The notes below the pieces were generated by a model, which worked only from the letters and a program-made list of their open reading frames with translations, was not told the origin of the DNA and did not search any database. From Piromyces finnis (Eukaryota > Neocallimastigomycota > Neocallimastigomycetes > Neocallimastigales > Neocallimastigaceae), in assembly GCA_002104945.1 (NCBI GenBank), contig MCFH01000025.1, positions 310,001 to 374,000 on the forward strand: a DNA stretch of 64,000 nucleotides, read 5' to 3'. Positions within the stretch are counted from its first letter, which is position 1. Each line of letters begins with the position of its first letter. A program made the translations under genes and the position numbers. Positions 9,111-30,727 of the stretch are shown here, piece after piece.

Positions 9111-11992
9111 TTTTATTTATTTCTTAATTTAATTCTATTTTTTTTTTATTTTTTTTTTTATATTTTTTACCAAATTTTTGGTTTAATATTAAAATTTAGA
9201 AAAAATATTGTTATTTATAGTGTTTTTGAGAATTATAAAATTATATTAAAATTGTTTTATATTGATTTTAATATATATAACAAATATATTAAATATAACG
9301 GGAAACAAGTGAAATAAATCAAGAATATTAATTCTATAATATAATAATAAATTAAATTGTACTATGAAAAAAGAAATAAATGATATATTGTGCAACCTAT
9401 AAAATTCTAAAATTTTTTTCTTTAAGCATATATTGATATAAAATAAATAGAATTAAAACAATATATTAAACTTTATTCGTATTAAATTTCAAACTTTATT
9501 TATTATATTAATTAATATTATACTTTTAAAAGATAATACAGTCATTAAAATTTTATTCTATATTGTAAAAAATAAATGATAATAAACCGAAAATTGAATA
9601 ATAATAGTAATAAGTAATGATTAATGATAGTTCAATGAAATTTTGATATGAATATTATGCAAACTTTATTTTTCTATTAAATTATTTTCTTTTACTTTAC
9701 TTTATTTTACTTTATTATTAGGTTAATACAAAACTATATTTATATTTATTATTGTTTTTTTTTTTTTAAATAAATAATTTTTTATTAGGAGAATAATAAT
9801 AATTTATTATAAAAAAGAAATAAAAAGAAATAGAATCTGAAACTTTATTAATTATATTTATGAATTAAATATTATAAATTAAAAAAGAAAATTATAAAAA
9901 CTACAATTTAATTTAAATAAATAATAAAAATTTATAGTTTAAGATTGCAAAATAATAAATACCTTCAAAAACCTATGAAAGAAAAAATATCACTTAATTA
10001 ATTAGTATCATAAGAAATATTGAACATTAAATATACTTAGAATTTTAAAATAAAAATAATTTAAAAGTAATAATAATTTGTATAAGTATTAAATATAAAA
10101 ACAAATTTTAAATTTTAAAAAATAGCTTTAACTTTTAATTATATTATTTTTTTAAAATGATTATCAAAAACTTTTTATTAATCATATATTAAAATTCTAA
10201 ATAACTTTTCATATATTATTATTAAATATAATATACTCATTTCAAATAAATAAATAGATAATATATTTATAACAAATTTAACTATAAAATGAACAATATA
10301 TTGGAAATAAATACTCTATGTTTTAAATAAATTAAATAATAATTAAAAATAATATAATTCTTTTAAAATATGGAATTAAATTCCTAATACCACTTCACTG
10401 CTATAAAACCCAAATTCTTCTTTTTTATATACCACTAGAAACATAATATCGTAAAATATAAAATTTTTGGGTATTTAAATTAATAATAAATCATTCAGAA
10501 TGAATAAATTAATCATTTATTTACTACATTATTATAATGCATGCCAAAATAAAGTTTGTTTTTGTTTTGTTTTGTTTTGTTTTATAAATATCATAAATAT
10601 AATAAAAAGAATAAACCAAAAATGTTAAATTTTACTTTTTACATTGAAAATTCAATTTTTCTATAATTTTTCTATAATTGAATGAATGATAATTTGATAG
10701 TCTTTTTTTTTTTTAAATATTAAAATCCTGTAAATTCATCTATCATAACAAATATAATAATAAAAATTACAATAAAATCTACTTATTAAATTTGTCAGTA
10801 GTATGAACACTAAAAAAAATATATATTTTTAACATATTAAATGAAAACTTGTTCAAATAATAGTTTTTTCTTCTTTTTGTTTAATAGTTGTAGTGGTGGA
10901 CCAAAAAACATTATTAGCATGAATAATTATTATAAGTTTAAAAGTCACAAAAATTTGACTCCAATTAATTTATTTAAAAGTGTATTACAAATTTTAAATA
11001 TAAATTAAAATAAAATTTGTCGATATTTATGTAATACAAATTAAATTTGTTTTTACTGTTTTAATATATTATAAAAATGGACTAGAATGAATAATCGGCA
11101 ATCCCTTTGAGTGGAAAAGAATAAAAATAAAACTTTATTCTTTTTTTCTTTTCTTCATAAAATGATTAAAATAAAAATGTTTATTTTATAATAATAAATT
11201 AGAACTGGAATATCTTTTTCAAAAAAAAAAAACTTTTAAACAATTTAAAATTTATAAACCTTTAAATAATAATAAAGTTTAATATTATGAAACAATAATT
11301 AATTAATTTAAAATTACAATTTTATATTTTATATGGTTTATAATGAAATTAAATTTATAAAATAAATATGGAAAATTTTCTATATTATATAATTATCATA
11401 TATTAACAATATAGTTGTTTTATGTTACAATAAAAAATTTAAAGTTAAATAGATACTACTTTATTAGTAATATTATGTATAATATATAATATTACAATAT
11501 AATAAATTATATACAATGTTTTAGTATATTTTAGTATATTTTAATATATTTTAATATATTTTAATATACTATATAATTATTCAAATATAATTTATAATTC
11601 ATATATAAATATTCTATAAAACAAAATTGAAACAATTATTATTTTAAAGTTGTTATTTTCACCATTTATGATTGTTTCATTTTTTTTAAAAATTTTAATA
11701 ATGATTTTAACCAATAAAAATAATGTAAAATTTTATTATTTAACAAAATTATATAAAAAAAGTTTCAAACGAATTGGATATCTTTTTATGGTGGTATTAT
11801 AAAAGAAATACACTAACGAAGATGACTGAAATGTAAAGGAATAATATGTAATGAGTATTTCTGTTAAGGTCCATTAAAACAAGAAAAATGGTTATATTAA
11901 AAATATATATATTCTTTTTCTTATAAATAATAATAAAAATACTGACTTTTTTTTTAATAAGGATTAAAATGCTATAATTAATACATGACTTT
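9111..11992. other. AT-rich intergenic region with the GH1 promoter side
   Basis: About 2.9 kb of A/T-rich DNA without a credible ORF or RNA gene. It contains the upstream region of the beta-glucosidase (T-rich 9116-9180), a (TTTTG) repeat at about 10556-10582 and five 10-bp units TTTTA[G/A]TATA at about 11520-11570. No promoter element could be fixed with confidence. Confidence 0.6.
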
Positions 11993-11997
11993 GTAAT
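11993..11997. repeat. Target-site duplication GTAAT, left copy
   Basis: GTAAT lies directly outside the left LTR. The same five bases lie directly outside the right LTR (17207-17211). A 5-bp duplication is usual for Ty1/copia integrases. Confidence 0.8.
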
Positions 11998-12214
11998 TAT
12001 TAAGAGTTGTTTAATTTAGGTTTATAATTATGTCAACTTTATTAATATATTTTATGATAAAGAACTACTTGCGTTACATTCTTCTAAAACTACATGTATT
12101 TATACATTTACATTGTGGCTTAAACATATAATCAAATACAATATATACAAATACGTTTTAATACATTTCAATACATTTGAATACATGTGACATAACGTTT
12201 TACATATTCTAACA
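11998..12214 (-). repeat. 3' LTR of the cargo element
   Basis: 217 bp, direct repeat of 16990-17206. I saw two differences (G/A near 12004 and C/T in the TACATT[C/T]AATAC block). On the minus strand it starts TGTTAGAATATG and ends CTCTTAATA. Confidence 0.93.
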
Positions 12215-12228
12215 TTCCCCCTCAAACC
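12215..12228 (-). other. Polypurine tract of the LTR element
   Basis: On the minus strand the sequence GGTTTGAGGGGGAA directly precedes the TGTTAG start of the 3' LTR. This is the expected place and composition of the plus-strand primer in copia-type elements. It sits against a hairpin (12224-12235 with 12245-12256, 11 of 12 pairs). Confidence 0.85.
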
Positions 12229-12582
12229 TAATTTTCTACTAAGTAAAATTTGGTTTGCTGGTGAATATGTGCATTTTATTATTTCTAAACTATTAACTAT
12301 AAACTAAATCTAATGTTTAAAATTTTTATATTTCATTAATTGGAATTTAAAATATTTCACATATATTATTCGCTAATTGCTTTAAAGAATTTAAATATTA
12401 CCCTATAACTTCGTTTTTATGGATAAACTGAAAACCTTTGTATAATTGGGTAGTATTAAAGTTTAAAATTTGGATTGGATATTCATAAATTGTTATATCA
12501 TCCATTAAGGATTGAAAACCCTTCCGGTTTTACATTATCCTATAAACTATATTGGTAATCTCTCTGAGATTTACACAGAATT

Positions 12583-12741
12583 ATAGACAACACATGGTTT
12601 ATCTCTTTGATTTTACGTCCTTATGACAACACATATGGATAACTCTTTTTGGTTTTACGTTCTCTTAACAACCTATGGTTAATCTTCTTGGTTTTACGTT
12701 CTTCGGACAACCTATGGATAACTCTGGTTTTATGTCCTTAT
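12583..12741. repeat. Four degenerate ~40-bp tandem repeats
   Basis: Units begin ACAAC[AC/C]TATGG and end GGTTTTACGTTCTT, with 39-42 bp periods starting near 12587, 12626, 12668 and 12707. A more decayed unit may lie at about 12525-12545. They lie inside the LTR element between its two polypurine-like tracts. Confidence 0.75.
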
Positions 12742-13129
12742 AATTACAATTTTCTTTAGAATATTAGCATAATTGTATTTCAATCTATTTGTAAATACTA
12801 ATTAATAATGGTAAAATTTTAATTAAATTCTTAATAGTTATTTAGTTTATGTATATTGAATTTTAACATTTTCTTTTAGGTGTTTTTCCTTCCTTTTATG
12901 CCTTTTGTATTGATTAATTATTCTTATAATATTTAAGAATATTTTACTTTGTATTTGAAATTTTGTTCTTTTCATTTTTACATATTGAATCTTATAAATT
13001 TTTACAATTTGAATTTCAATTCATTCTATTTATTAAGCCTTAGTTTCTATGCAATGTTTTAGTTATTTCCAATGTTTAACTAGAAACAAAAATTATTATC
13101 TTGAATTTTAAATTTCGTATATTCACTAC

Positions 13130-13173
13130 TTCCCCCTCAAATCTAGATGTTTAGTAATAAATACTTAGATTTG
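13130..13173 (-). other. Second polypurine-like tract with hairpin
   Basis: TTCCCCCTCAAATCTAGATG on the plus strand resembles the polypurine site at 12215. It too adjoins an inverted repeat (CAAATCTA at 13138 with TTAGATTTG ending near 13173). It may be an internal second primer site or the scar of an older LTR junction. Confidence 0.5.
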
Positions 13174-13549
13174 AAAAAGAGAAATTTAAATTTCATAAAA
13201 TTTCATTCATTTTGCATCAAATTTTCATAATAATGAATAATTTTCCATAACATATACGATAAGTATTAATACCTATATAAATAATAAATAACATATTCTA
13301 ATGTTTTCATTCATTTTTCTCAATTGCTTATCCTTTAAAATATAGTGAAATAATATTTTCATGATAATATATTTTAATGTAGTGATAATCATAGAATATC
13401 AAACTAATGAATAAAATATTCCTCAATTATGTATTTCTTTACTTCAAATTAAAATAAGTAGATATACCAGTAAAATTATAACAAGTTAATATTGTAAGAT
13501 AATGACATTTAAAATATCGATTGTTGAAGAGAATAAAGTTCTTCTAAAT

Positions 13550-13700
13550 TATATCGAAGTCGGCTCGGTTAATTAGAATGTCAGCTAATTGGTCGGCGAT
13601 CACTCACTACGTTGAAAGTGGCGATTTATATATGAGGTTACTAAATCACCGTAAATTATATTTTAAAACGGCGTCACAACATTCTTGAATGTTGGTAATA
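13550..13700 (-). pseudogene. Decayed Ty1/copia RNase H C-terminus
   Basis: Minus-strand translation gives, across frameshifts and stops, IYGDLVTS, then FNVVSD, then DQLADIL. In copia-type Pol proteins the RNase H end reads like IRDLV..G.I...YV.S.DQLADI(L/F)TK, in the same order and spacing. No upstream reverse transcriptase or integrase frame is readable. This assigns the element to Ty1/copia and shows that its pol is dead. The alignment is by eye. Confidence 0.65.
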
Positions 13701-13825
13701 AATAAATATGATGAATCAATGTCATCTAAATCTAAGGAGCCCTTACTATGAAGGTGCTACATTGTTATTGATGGGACCAAATTAAATATATATAGGTCTA
13801 AAACCATCATTAATAATTATCTATG

Positions 13826-13950
13826 AATATAACTCATTTCACGCTAAGTTAAATCATGATAAGTTGTTAAAATATTATTGAATATACCCATTTCACGCTA
13901 GGTTATTCAAAGTATATATATATGTAGAATATGCTCATTTCACGCTAAGC
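13826..13950. repeat. Three dispersed copies of a 20-bp motif
   Basis: CTCATTTCACGCTAAG and close variants occur at about 13833-13848, 13888-13902 and 13933-13949, each preceded by AATAT[A/G]. The spacing is about 45-55 bp. No function is known. Confidence 0.65.
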
Positions 13951-14631
13951 ATTTCTAACTTTAATAAATTACCTCATTTGAAATATTTGCTATGTATATT
14001 AGCAATAACAGCCTACGGGATGAGCATTTGACCAGTAATATATTTGCTTTATAGGTAGCAATAATTTAAATAATGCTTTTGAGGCTAAATATTATCTTAA
14101 AGTATTGTTATAATGATTTAATTCAAAGAATAGTATACTGGATTAAATTATATAATACTGATTTGAGTGAAATTATCATAAAGAAATTGATTGACATTTT
14201 CACAAGGATAGTTTCAATGTTCATTGCAATAGGATATTTTATATAAACTTATCAAATAATGTTTAATTATTCTAATTCATGTTTCTAATTGTATAAATTT
14301 TATGTATTTTCTTTATGTTCTATCTTTCCTCTATGGCGGAAAGAATATTTTCTCATTAAAATAGTAGTAGTTAAAGTATTTGAACATTTCACAAACAATT
14401 TATTTACTTGAAATAAATATGTATGCTTTCAATAACAATAATGCTATTTTATGAATGTTAATAAAACTAATTCTTTTAAAATAAAATGAATGTTTGTAGG
14501 TGTATGTATGTTTATGAATATTTACATAATTGAATATATGGATTTTTAAATGATAATGAATGTAAATTGACATAATGAGTAAATCAAAATCAAATTAATA
14601 AATTTAATAAATTGAGTAAATTAGGAGAATT

Positions 14632-16176
14632 CTAATATACAATGTTTATTTGCCAAAACATTACTGACATTAAAATAATAAATACATTTGCAAGAGAAAT
14701 ATATTTGAAGTTAACAGTTCCGTTTGAATTTAAATTTAAATCATCAATACTACTTAAGCCATTATTTGTAAGATAACTTGTATTTTCATTAAGATTATTA
14801 TCGATGTAATACTTTTTCATGTCGGTATTACAATAACAAGTATCGCATATATCAGTTTGATCATTTTTGTCAGTATCATTAGGAGTACTAGTTGATCTAA
14901 TGGAATTATCAGAAATACTAGTTGATCTAGTGGATCTAGTTGAAAGGTAGTTTGATTCAATTCTAAAAATTCTAACAGGATTTTTTTCATTTCCTCTGAA
15001 ACCCCAGTCATTGGATACCACTTTAAAAGTGGAGGCGCTAATTGTCACACCGTTTCCGGCAACAATACCCATGTGATGACCATCTGTAATAATGTCACCT
15101 GGCATACTATGTTTTATACCGTAATCGCCTTCTCCTATAAAATCAAAACCAGGAACATTCATTGAATACCAATCTTTGGTACATGGTGGTCGATCAAGTT
15201 TGCTTTTTGCAGCTAAAATGGGATGCTTAAATCCATTTAATTTATTTGGAGTTCCAACATCATAACCAGAAGCTAAAATAACTTCATAGACAAATAAATT
15301 GCATTTAAATTCGTCTGCATTGAAATATACATTGGCTTTTCTTTTTGCCTGTCTACTGTTACTAAATGCCCAAGCAGTTTCACCAATATTTGTAAAAGCA
15401 TTTAAATAAATTTTATTTTGTATAGAATTACTAGATTTCGAAACTGATTCATCTATGTAAATATATGATGGGATAGGAATATTTGAATTTTCATTGTTAT
15501 CAAATGAATCACGTAATTGTCGGTTATATGTAAAATTTAATGTATCTACTGATCTTCGGTTTAGCCAATTGTCTTTAAAAAGATAAGCGAGGGATATTTC
15601 ATCATCAAATTTATATGTAATTTTAAAAGATTTCCCACTTCCAACACAAACTTCAGGTAACTTTTCCTCAACGAAATTGTACCAAAAACCTTTTTGGTTA
15701 TTCCATTCAAAATCCCAAATGTCATAACCCGAAAAATGTATTTTCACTGTGTTCCAACCTATTACAGGAATAAAATTATAATCAATATCGACACTATAGC
15801 TTCCTAATGTTAAACACCAAATACCTCGTCTTGATCCTTGTGCAGCACTTATTGTTTCTTTATTTATAATTTTATCTATCGATATTTTATTTTTAATTGT
15901 TTGAGAAAGTTCAACTAGCATATTTTTATAAGAATCAGCATTTTTCATTTCTTCTATTAATCGCGGGGAGGCGGGTACCGTATTTCCTGAATTACCTCTA
16001 TAGTGAGAAATAGCATCTCTCAAGCTTGATATAGATTTGTGTGTCGATGGTGTTACAAATCCGCAGATATTATGTATCTTTTCGAAAATTGATTCTTTAT
16101 CGAATATAACTAAACTTCTGACTTTATACAATAAGAGAAAAAAAAATAATAACTTAAGAATTAATCTATTCTTCAT
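14632..16176 (-). CDS. Secreted NlpC/P60-type papain-fold protein, cargo of the LTR element
   Basis: 514 residues, no intron. Residues 1 to about 21 form a signal peptide (LILKLLFFFLLLYKV). A region around 114-225 has many aromatic residues and resembles a bacterial accessory domain that I cannot name. A papain-like domain spans about 285-405: FKCNLFVYEVI with candidate nucleophile C292, PGDIITDGHHMGIVAG with candidate histidine H367 or H368, and a conserved-looking SNDWGFR at 388-394. This layout is typical of bacterial NlpC/P60-like amidases and peptidases that cleave peptidoglycan peptides. A Ser/Thr/Arg repeat tail (411-432), a small Cys cluster (444-449) and a hydrophobic end (491-514) suggest surface attachment, perhaps by a GPI anchor. 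It is the only intact gene in the LTR element. A bacterial donor and an antibacterial role are inference; the substrate is unknown. Confidence 0.8.
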   Translation of the reverse strand: MKNRLILKLLFFFLLLYKVRSLVIFDKESIFEKIHNICGFVTPSTHKSISSLRDAISHYRGNSGNTVPASPRLIEEMKNADSYKNMLVELSQTIKNKISIDKIINKETISAAQGSRRGIWCLTLGSYSVDIDYNFIPVIGWNTVKIHFSGYDIWDFEWNNQKGFWYNFVEEKLPEVCVGSGKSFKITYKFDDEISLAYLFKDNWLNRRSVDTLNFTYNRQLRDSFDNNENSNIPIPSYIYIDESVSKSSNSIQNKIYLNAFTNIGETAWAFSNSRQAKRKANVYFNADEFKCNLFVYEVILASGYDVGTPNKLNGFKHPILAAKSKLDRPPCTKDWYSMNVPGFDFIGEGDYGIKHSMPGDIITDGHHMGIVAGNGVTISASTFKVVSNDWGFRGNEKNPVRIFRIESNYLSTRSTRSTSISDNSIRSTSTPNDTDKNDQTDICDTCYCNTDMKKYYIDNNLNENTSYLTNNGLSSIDDLNLNSNGTVNFKYISLANVFIILMSVMFWQINIVY

Positions 16177-16989
16177 TTTAAAGAAGAGGTAAAAATATAG
16201 GAAGTTACAATAAACAATTGTTAAAGAATGAAAAATATTTTTATTTCAATTTTCTGAATATTAATAAGATTTATAAATGTTACTATTTAAAAGGATTTTG
16301 AAATTATATTACTTAATTGTAAGCAATTATACAAAATAAAATTTTGGATTTTATTAGCTAATTTATACTATTTGTGGTGAATAAAGTAAGTTGAGAATGA
16401 AATTCTATTGTTTATTTAATTCTAAATTTATATTTCGAATTTGTACTTTATTAACTTTGAATTTAATTTTACAATATCTATTCATAAATAGTTTCTAAAA
16501 TAATTAATTCTTTTCAATTTTGAATACTTTAATTTATTTCTGAGTTTTAGGCGTTGGTTGTATTTGAATAAAATAAATTTTATGTTGGTTCAAAATTATT
16601 TAGAGTTCAATTTGTTTTGTTTATTTTTAAATTTAAAGATTTAAATTAAAAGTTAAAAAATTCAAAATTCAATTTTAGAATAATTTGCTTTCGGAATTTA
16701 AAATTGTCTATATTATTTTAGTATAAGGAAACTTTGTTTATATCAGGTAATGTTTTTCTATTTTAGATTGCCATTTCAATTTCAAAAGTTTGAAATCTCA
16801 AATTCTAGATCTCAAAACAATTTTACCAAACATAGATAATTTCAGATTAAATAATTTAATTCTGATAGTTAGAATTTCCTACAGTTTTCTCCTATGACAA
16901 AATGTCATATCCGGCGGTTTGATTCATCTTTCAGAGAATCATTTGAGAATTAATGAGATTCTCTCTTGAGAGTCTTGAGACTCTTAATC
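16177..16989 (-). other. Leader between 5' LTR and cargo gene, with inverted repeats
   Basis: No ORF is present. Near the LTR are nested hairpins: AGAGAATC (16933-16940) with GATTCTCT (16957-16964), CTCT-TG-AGAG (16963-16972) and AGAGTC-TTGA-GACTCT (16969-16984). No tRNA-type primer site beginning TGG follows the LTR. The block is where a primer site, dimer site or packaging signal would lie. Confidence 0.5.
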
Positions 16990-17206
16990 TATTAAAAGTT
17001 GTTTAATTTAGGTTTATAATTATGTCAACTTTATTAATATATTTTATGATAAAGAACTACTTGCGTTACATTCTTCTAAAACTACATGTATTTATACATT
17101 TACATTGTGGCTTAAACATATAATCAAATACAATATATACAAATACGTTTTAATACATTTTAATACATTTGAATACATGTGACATAACGTTTTACATATT
17201 CTAACA
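16990..17206 (-). repeat. 5' LTR of the cargo element
   Basis: 217 bp, direct repeat of 11998-12214. In element orientation it would carry the promoter for the cargo transcript. It is followed outside by the target duplication GTAAT (17207-17211). Confidence 0.93.
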
Positions 17207-17211
17207 GTAAT

Positions 17212-20029
17212 ATTAAAATAACTATAAAAACTATTTAATAAAAAAGTGTGTTTATAAATATTTAATAAATAAAAATATTTAATAACTAATAATAATATAT
17301 GAAATTTCAATAATACTTTTTTTTCCAAAATTTTTTATGTTAGTAATATATATAAAATAAATAATAATGTACATCTTCTTAAAGGTGTTGAAATAGCAAT
17401 TTTTATAATTATCATGGATATAAAGTATAATAAAAATTATTAACTTTTTTTTCATTATTCAAAGATTTATAATTATAAACTCTTAAAAATTATTATTACT
17501 GATAATTAATATAGTTTTACATTTGAGTTAAAAAAAAAAGTATTTTTATTATTATCATTATTTATTTATTTATTTTGTTTTTGTTTTTGTTTAATTATTA
17601 GTATTAAATAGGAAAAGTAAATATGGTTACACTTTTAAATTTCAATATGTTAATTCTATTTTACTAATAAATAATGTAATGATTATTAATATGTTCTTGT
17701 ATTACACATTTAAAAAGTTAAATCTTGCATTATCTATTATTTATTGACAAAAAATTAATAAACATTGTTAAATACCTCAGAATTGTTATTAGAAAAGATT
17801 TTTTAAAGATACTTAATTTATATAATTTATATATAATTTATTCTCTTTCAACTTTTAAGATCAAAACACTTTTCTTACGAGCTAAATTGATTTCCAAATA
17901 TACTCATTACTAACTTTTAAATATATTTTAAAAATATTAAAAGTTTAAAATTATTTACATTTTTTATTTATTAAAATAATAATAATTAATAAATAAAAAA
18001 ATAAAGTATTATCCAACTATTTTATGTTTTTGAATAATTTAAAAAAAAATAATAATAATAATAATATTTATGGATACCATTCAATATTAAACTTTTTATT
18101 GACCTTTTTTTTTAAAAAAAAATATAAAAATTTATAATATTATAAACTCTTTGAAAGTTATTCTTTGATTTTGATAAAAAAAAAAGAAATTTATCAACAT
18201 TTATTCTTTAATTTCTGAATAATAATAATATAATGATTATAGAATTATTGCAACTGTTTATCTTTTTTTTTAATTTTGTTTTTATTTTTAAATATCCAAA
18301 ATAATTATGTTAATAAAGATTTCTATTTTATTGTATAAACTAATGACTTATTTTGATTATATGAAAATTTTAAATCCAATATTTTATTATAATTTTTTTA
18401 ATAAGAACAAAATAAAATAATTATAATATATTAATAAATATATATATATAAAAAAAAAAAAGAAAGAAAAAAAGAAACTATCTAGTTTAATAAAACAGAG
18501 AATTACTTACTACTAACGATATTGTATATTAAACCCTTTAAATCTTAAAATTTCCTTAATACAGATTATCAATTATATGTCAAACATATTTTAAAAGAAT
18601 TTGAAATAATATATTTGGATATAAATAAATTTTTATTAGAGTGGAATTTAAAAATTCTCATTTTAACAATGTGTTAGTAATTTATATATAATTATAATTA
18701 TTTGATTTTTATTATTCTTTTATTCAATAATGTTAAATGTTAAAAAAAAAAAAAAAAAAGAGCATCATGACAATATTATATTTTATATATATATAAAATA
18801 AAAATTTTTTACATATGACTTAAATGATAATAGGGAATTGTAGGTTGCAATATTTTAAAGTTCATTTAGTCATTGATAATGAAAATTTATATTTCTTTTT
18901 TATTTTTATATATTATTAGATTTTATTATATACTCTCTTAAATATTTTTATTGATTAATTAGATATTATAAAAAAATTTTTTAATACAATCATTTAATCT
19001 AACCTAGTATTACAAAAATAATAAAGGATTAGATTATAATAAATATTAAATATCACTATTCATAATTATTTTATAATACAAACCTGAATAGCAATCATTG
19101 TTTTTTTTAATATTTTGGTGTTTTACATTTTCTTTTATCAATACTTTCAACACTACATGTAGTTAAAATTGATTTTAATTCCGTTATTAATTTTTATTTA
19201 ATAATTTTTCATTGTAATTATCAAAAAAATACATTCTATATCAATCCATTTATCATCAATTTCATCTTTACACTAAAGTACCAAAAAATTATACTCTTCT
19301 AAAGAACAAAGAACAAGTATAATTGGAAGCTTTGATCATTAAAAGAATATAATTAGTTGTAAAAATATATTATTAGCATATATTTCTATATATTTCTATG
19401 ATGAATCCACATAAAATCAATAATATATTATAAAAACATAATAGCATTAATTTTCCCATTTTAAAAGAAAATTTTATAGAATAATATTAGTGTTTAAGTG
19501 TTTATGTGTTTATGCTTATATTTAATCCTCTCTCTCTATATATATATTATTAAATATTAATAAAACTTTAATTATAAAGTTTTTTATTTATTTATTTATT
19601 TTATTTTATTTTTTTTTGTGTGTATTATTCAATTTATTACATTAAAAAAATATTAATTCTTTTTAATGCCTTTTTTTTTTTATTAATATTATTATATATA
19701 ATTTAAAGTCTAGTGTTTTTTTATTGTAATATAATTTTTATATTTTTTTAAATATTAAAAGTTAGTAGGACAATTTTTTCTTTCTTTTGAAATTATTATC
19801 AGAATAATAAGATAATATTTTTTTTTTTAAAAAAAATATATAAATATATAAAATCAAATTATATTTATTTTTATTTTTATTTTTATTTTACAATCTTATT
19901 TTTTGGAGAAAAATTTTATTAAAAAATAAAATGTTAATCGTTTTATGAAATCTAAATTAATGAGGATAGTGTAAATAATTTATATGAATATATTTTAAAA
20001 TTTAGAAAATATATAAAAGCTATTAAGCA
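17212..20029. other. AT-rich intergenic region
   Basis: About 2.8 kb, nearly all A/T with homopolymers and short TA repeats. Short ORFs here have no coding character. It includes the promoter side of the HIR3 gene. No RNA gene was seen. Confidence 0.6.

Positions 20030-30727
<10,698 letters not shown>

Larger units (their letters stand above)
11998..17206 (-). mobile_element. Non-autonomous Ty1/copia-like LTR element carrying a cargo gene
   Basis: 5209 bp between 5-bp target duplications. Two direct 217-bp LTRs (11998-12214, 16990-17206) differ at about two positions. The orientation is minus: a polypurine tract stands inside the left (3') LTR, and the LTRs read TGTTAG...TTAATA on that strand. 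The interior has no Gag, protease, integrase or reverse transcriptase ORF. A frameshifted RNase H tail of copia type survives at about 13550-13700. The only intact gene is the NlpC/P60-type ORF at 14632-16176. Near-identical LTRs with a decayed pol imply that the element moved recently using enzymes supplied by a relative. That last step is inference. Confidence 0.82.

Noticed and set aside
7169-9132. Several long overlapping frames on both strands across the GH1 gene
   Set aside because: They are shadows caused by its GC-richer codon bias; GH1 motifs are in one frame only.
17092-17328. 78-residue frame overlapping the right LTR
   Set aside because: It starts outside the LTR in A/T-rich flank and crosses the LTR edge; no coding character.
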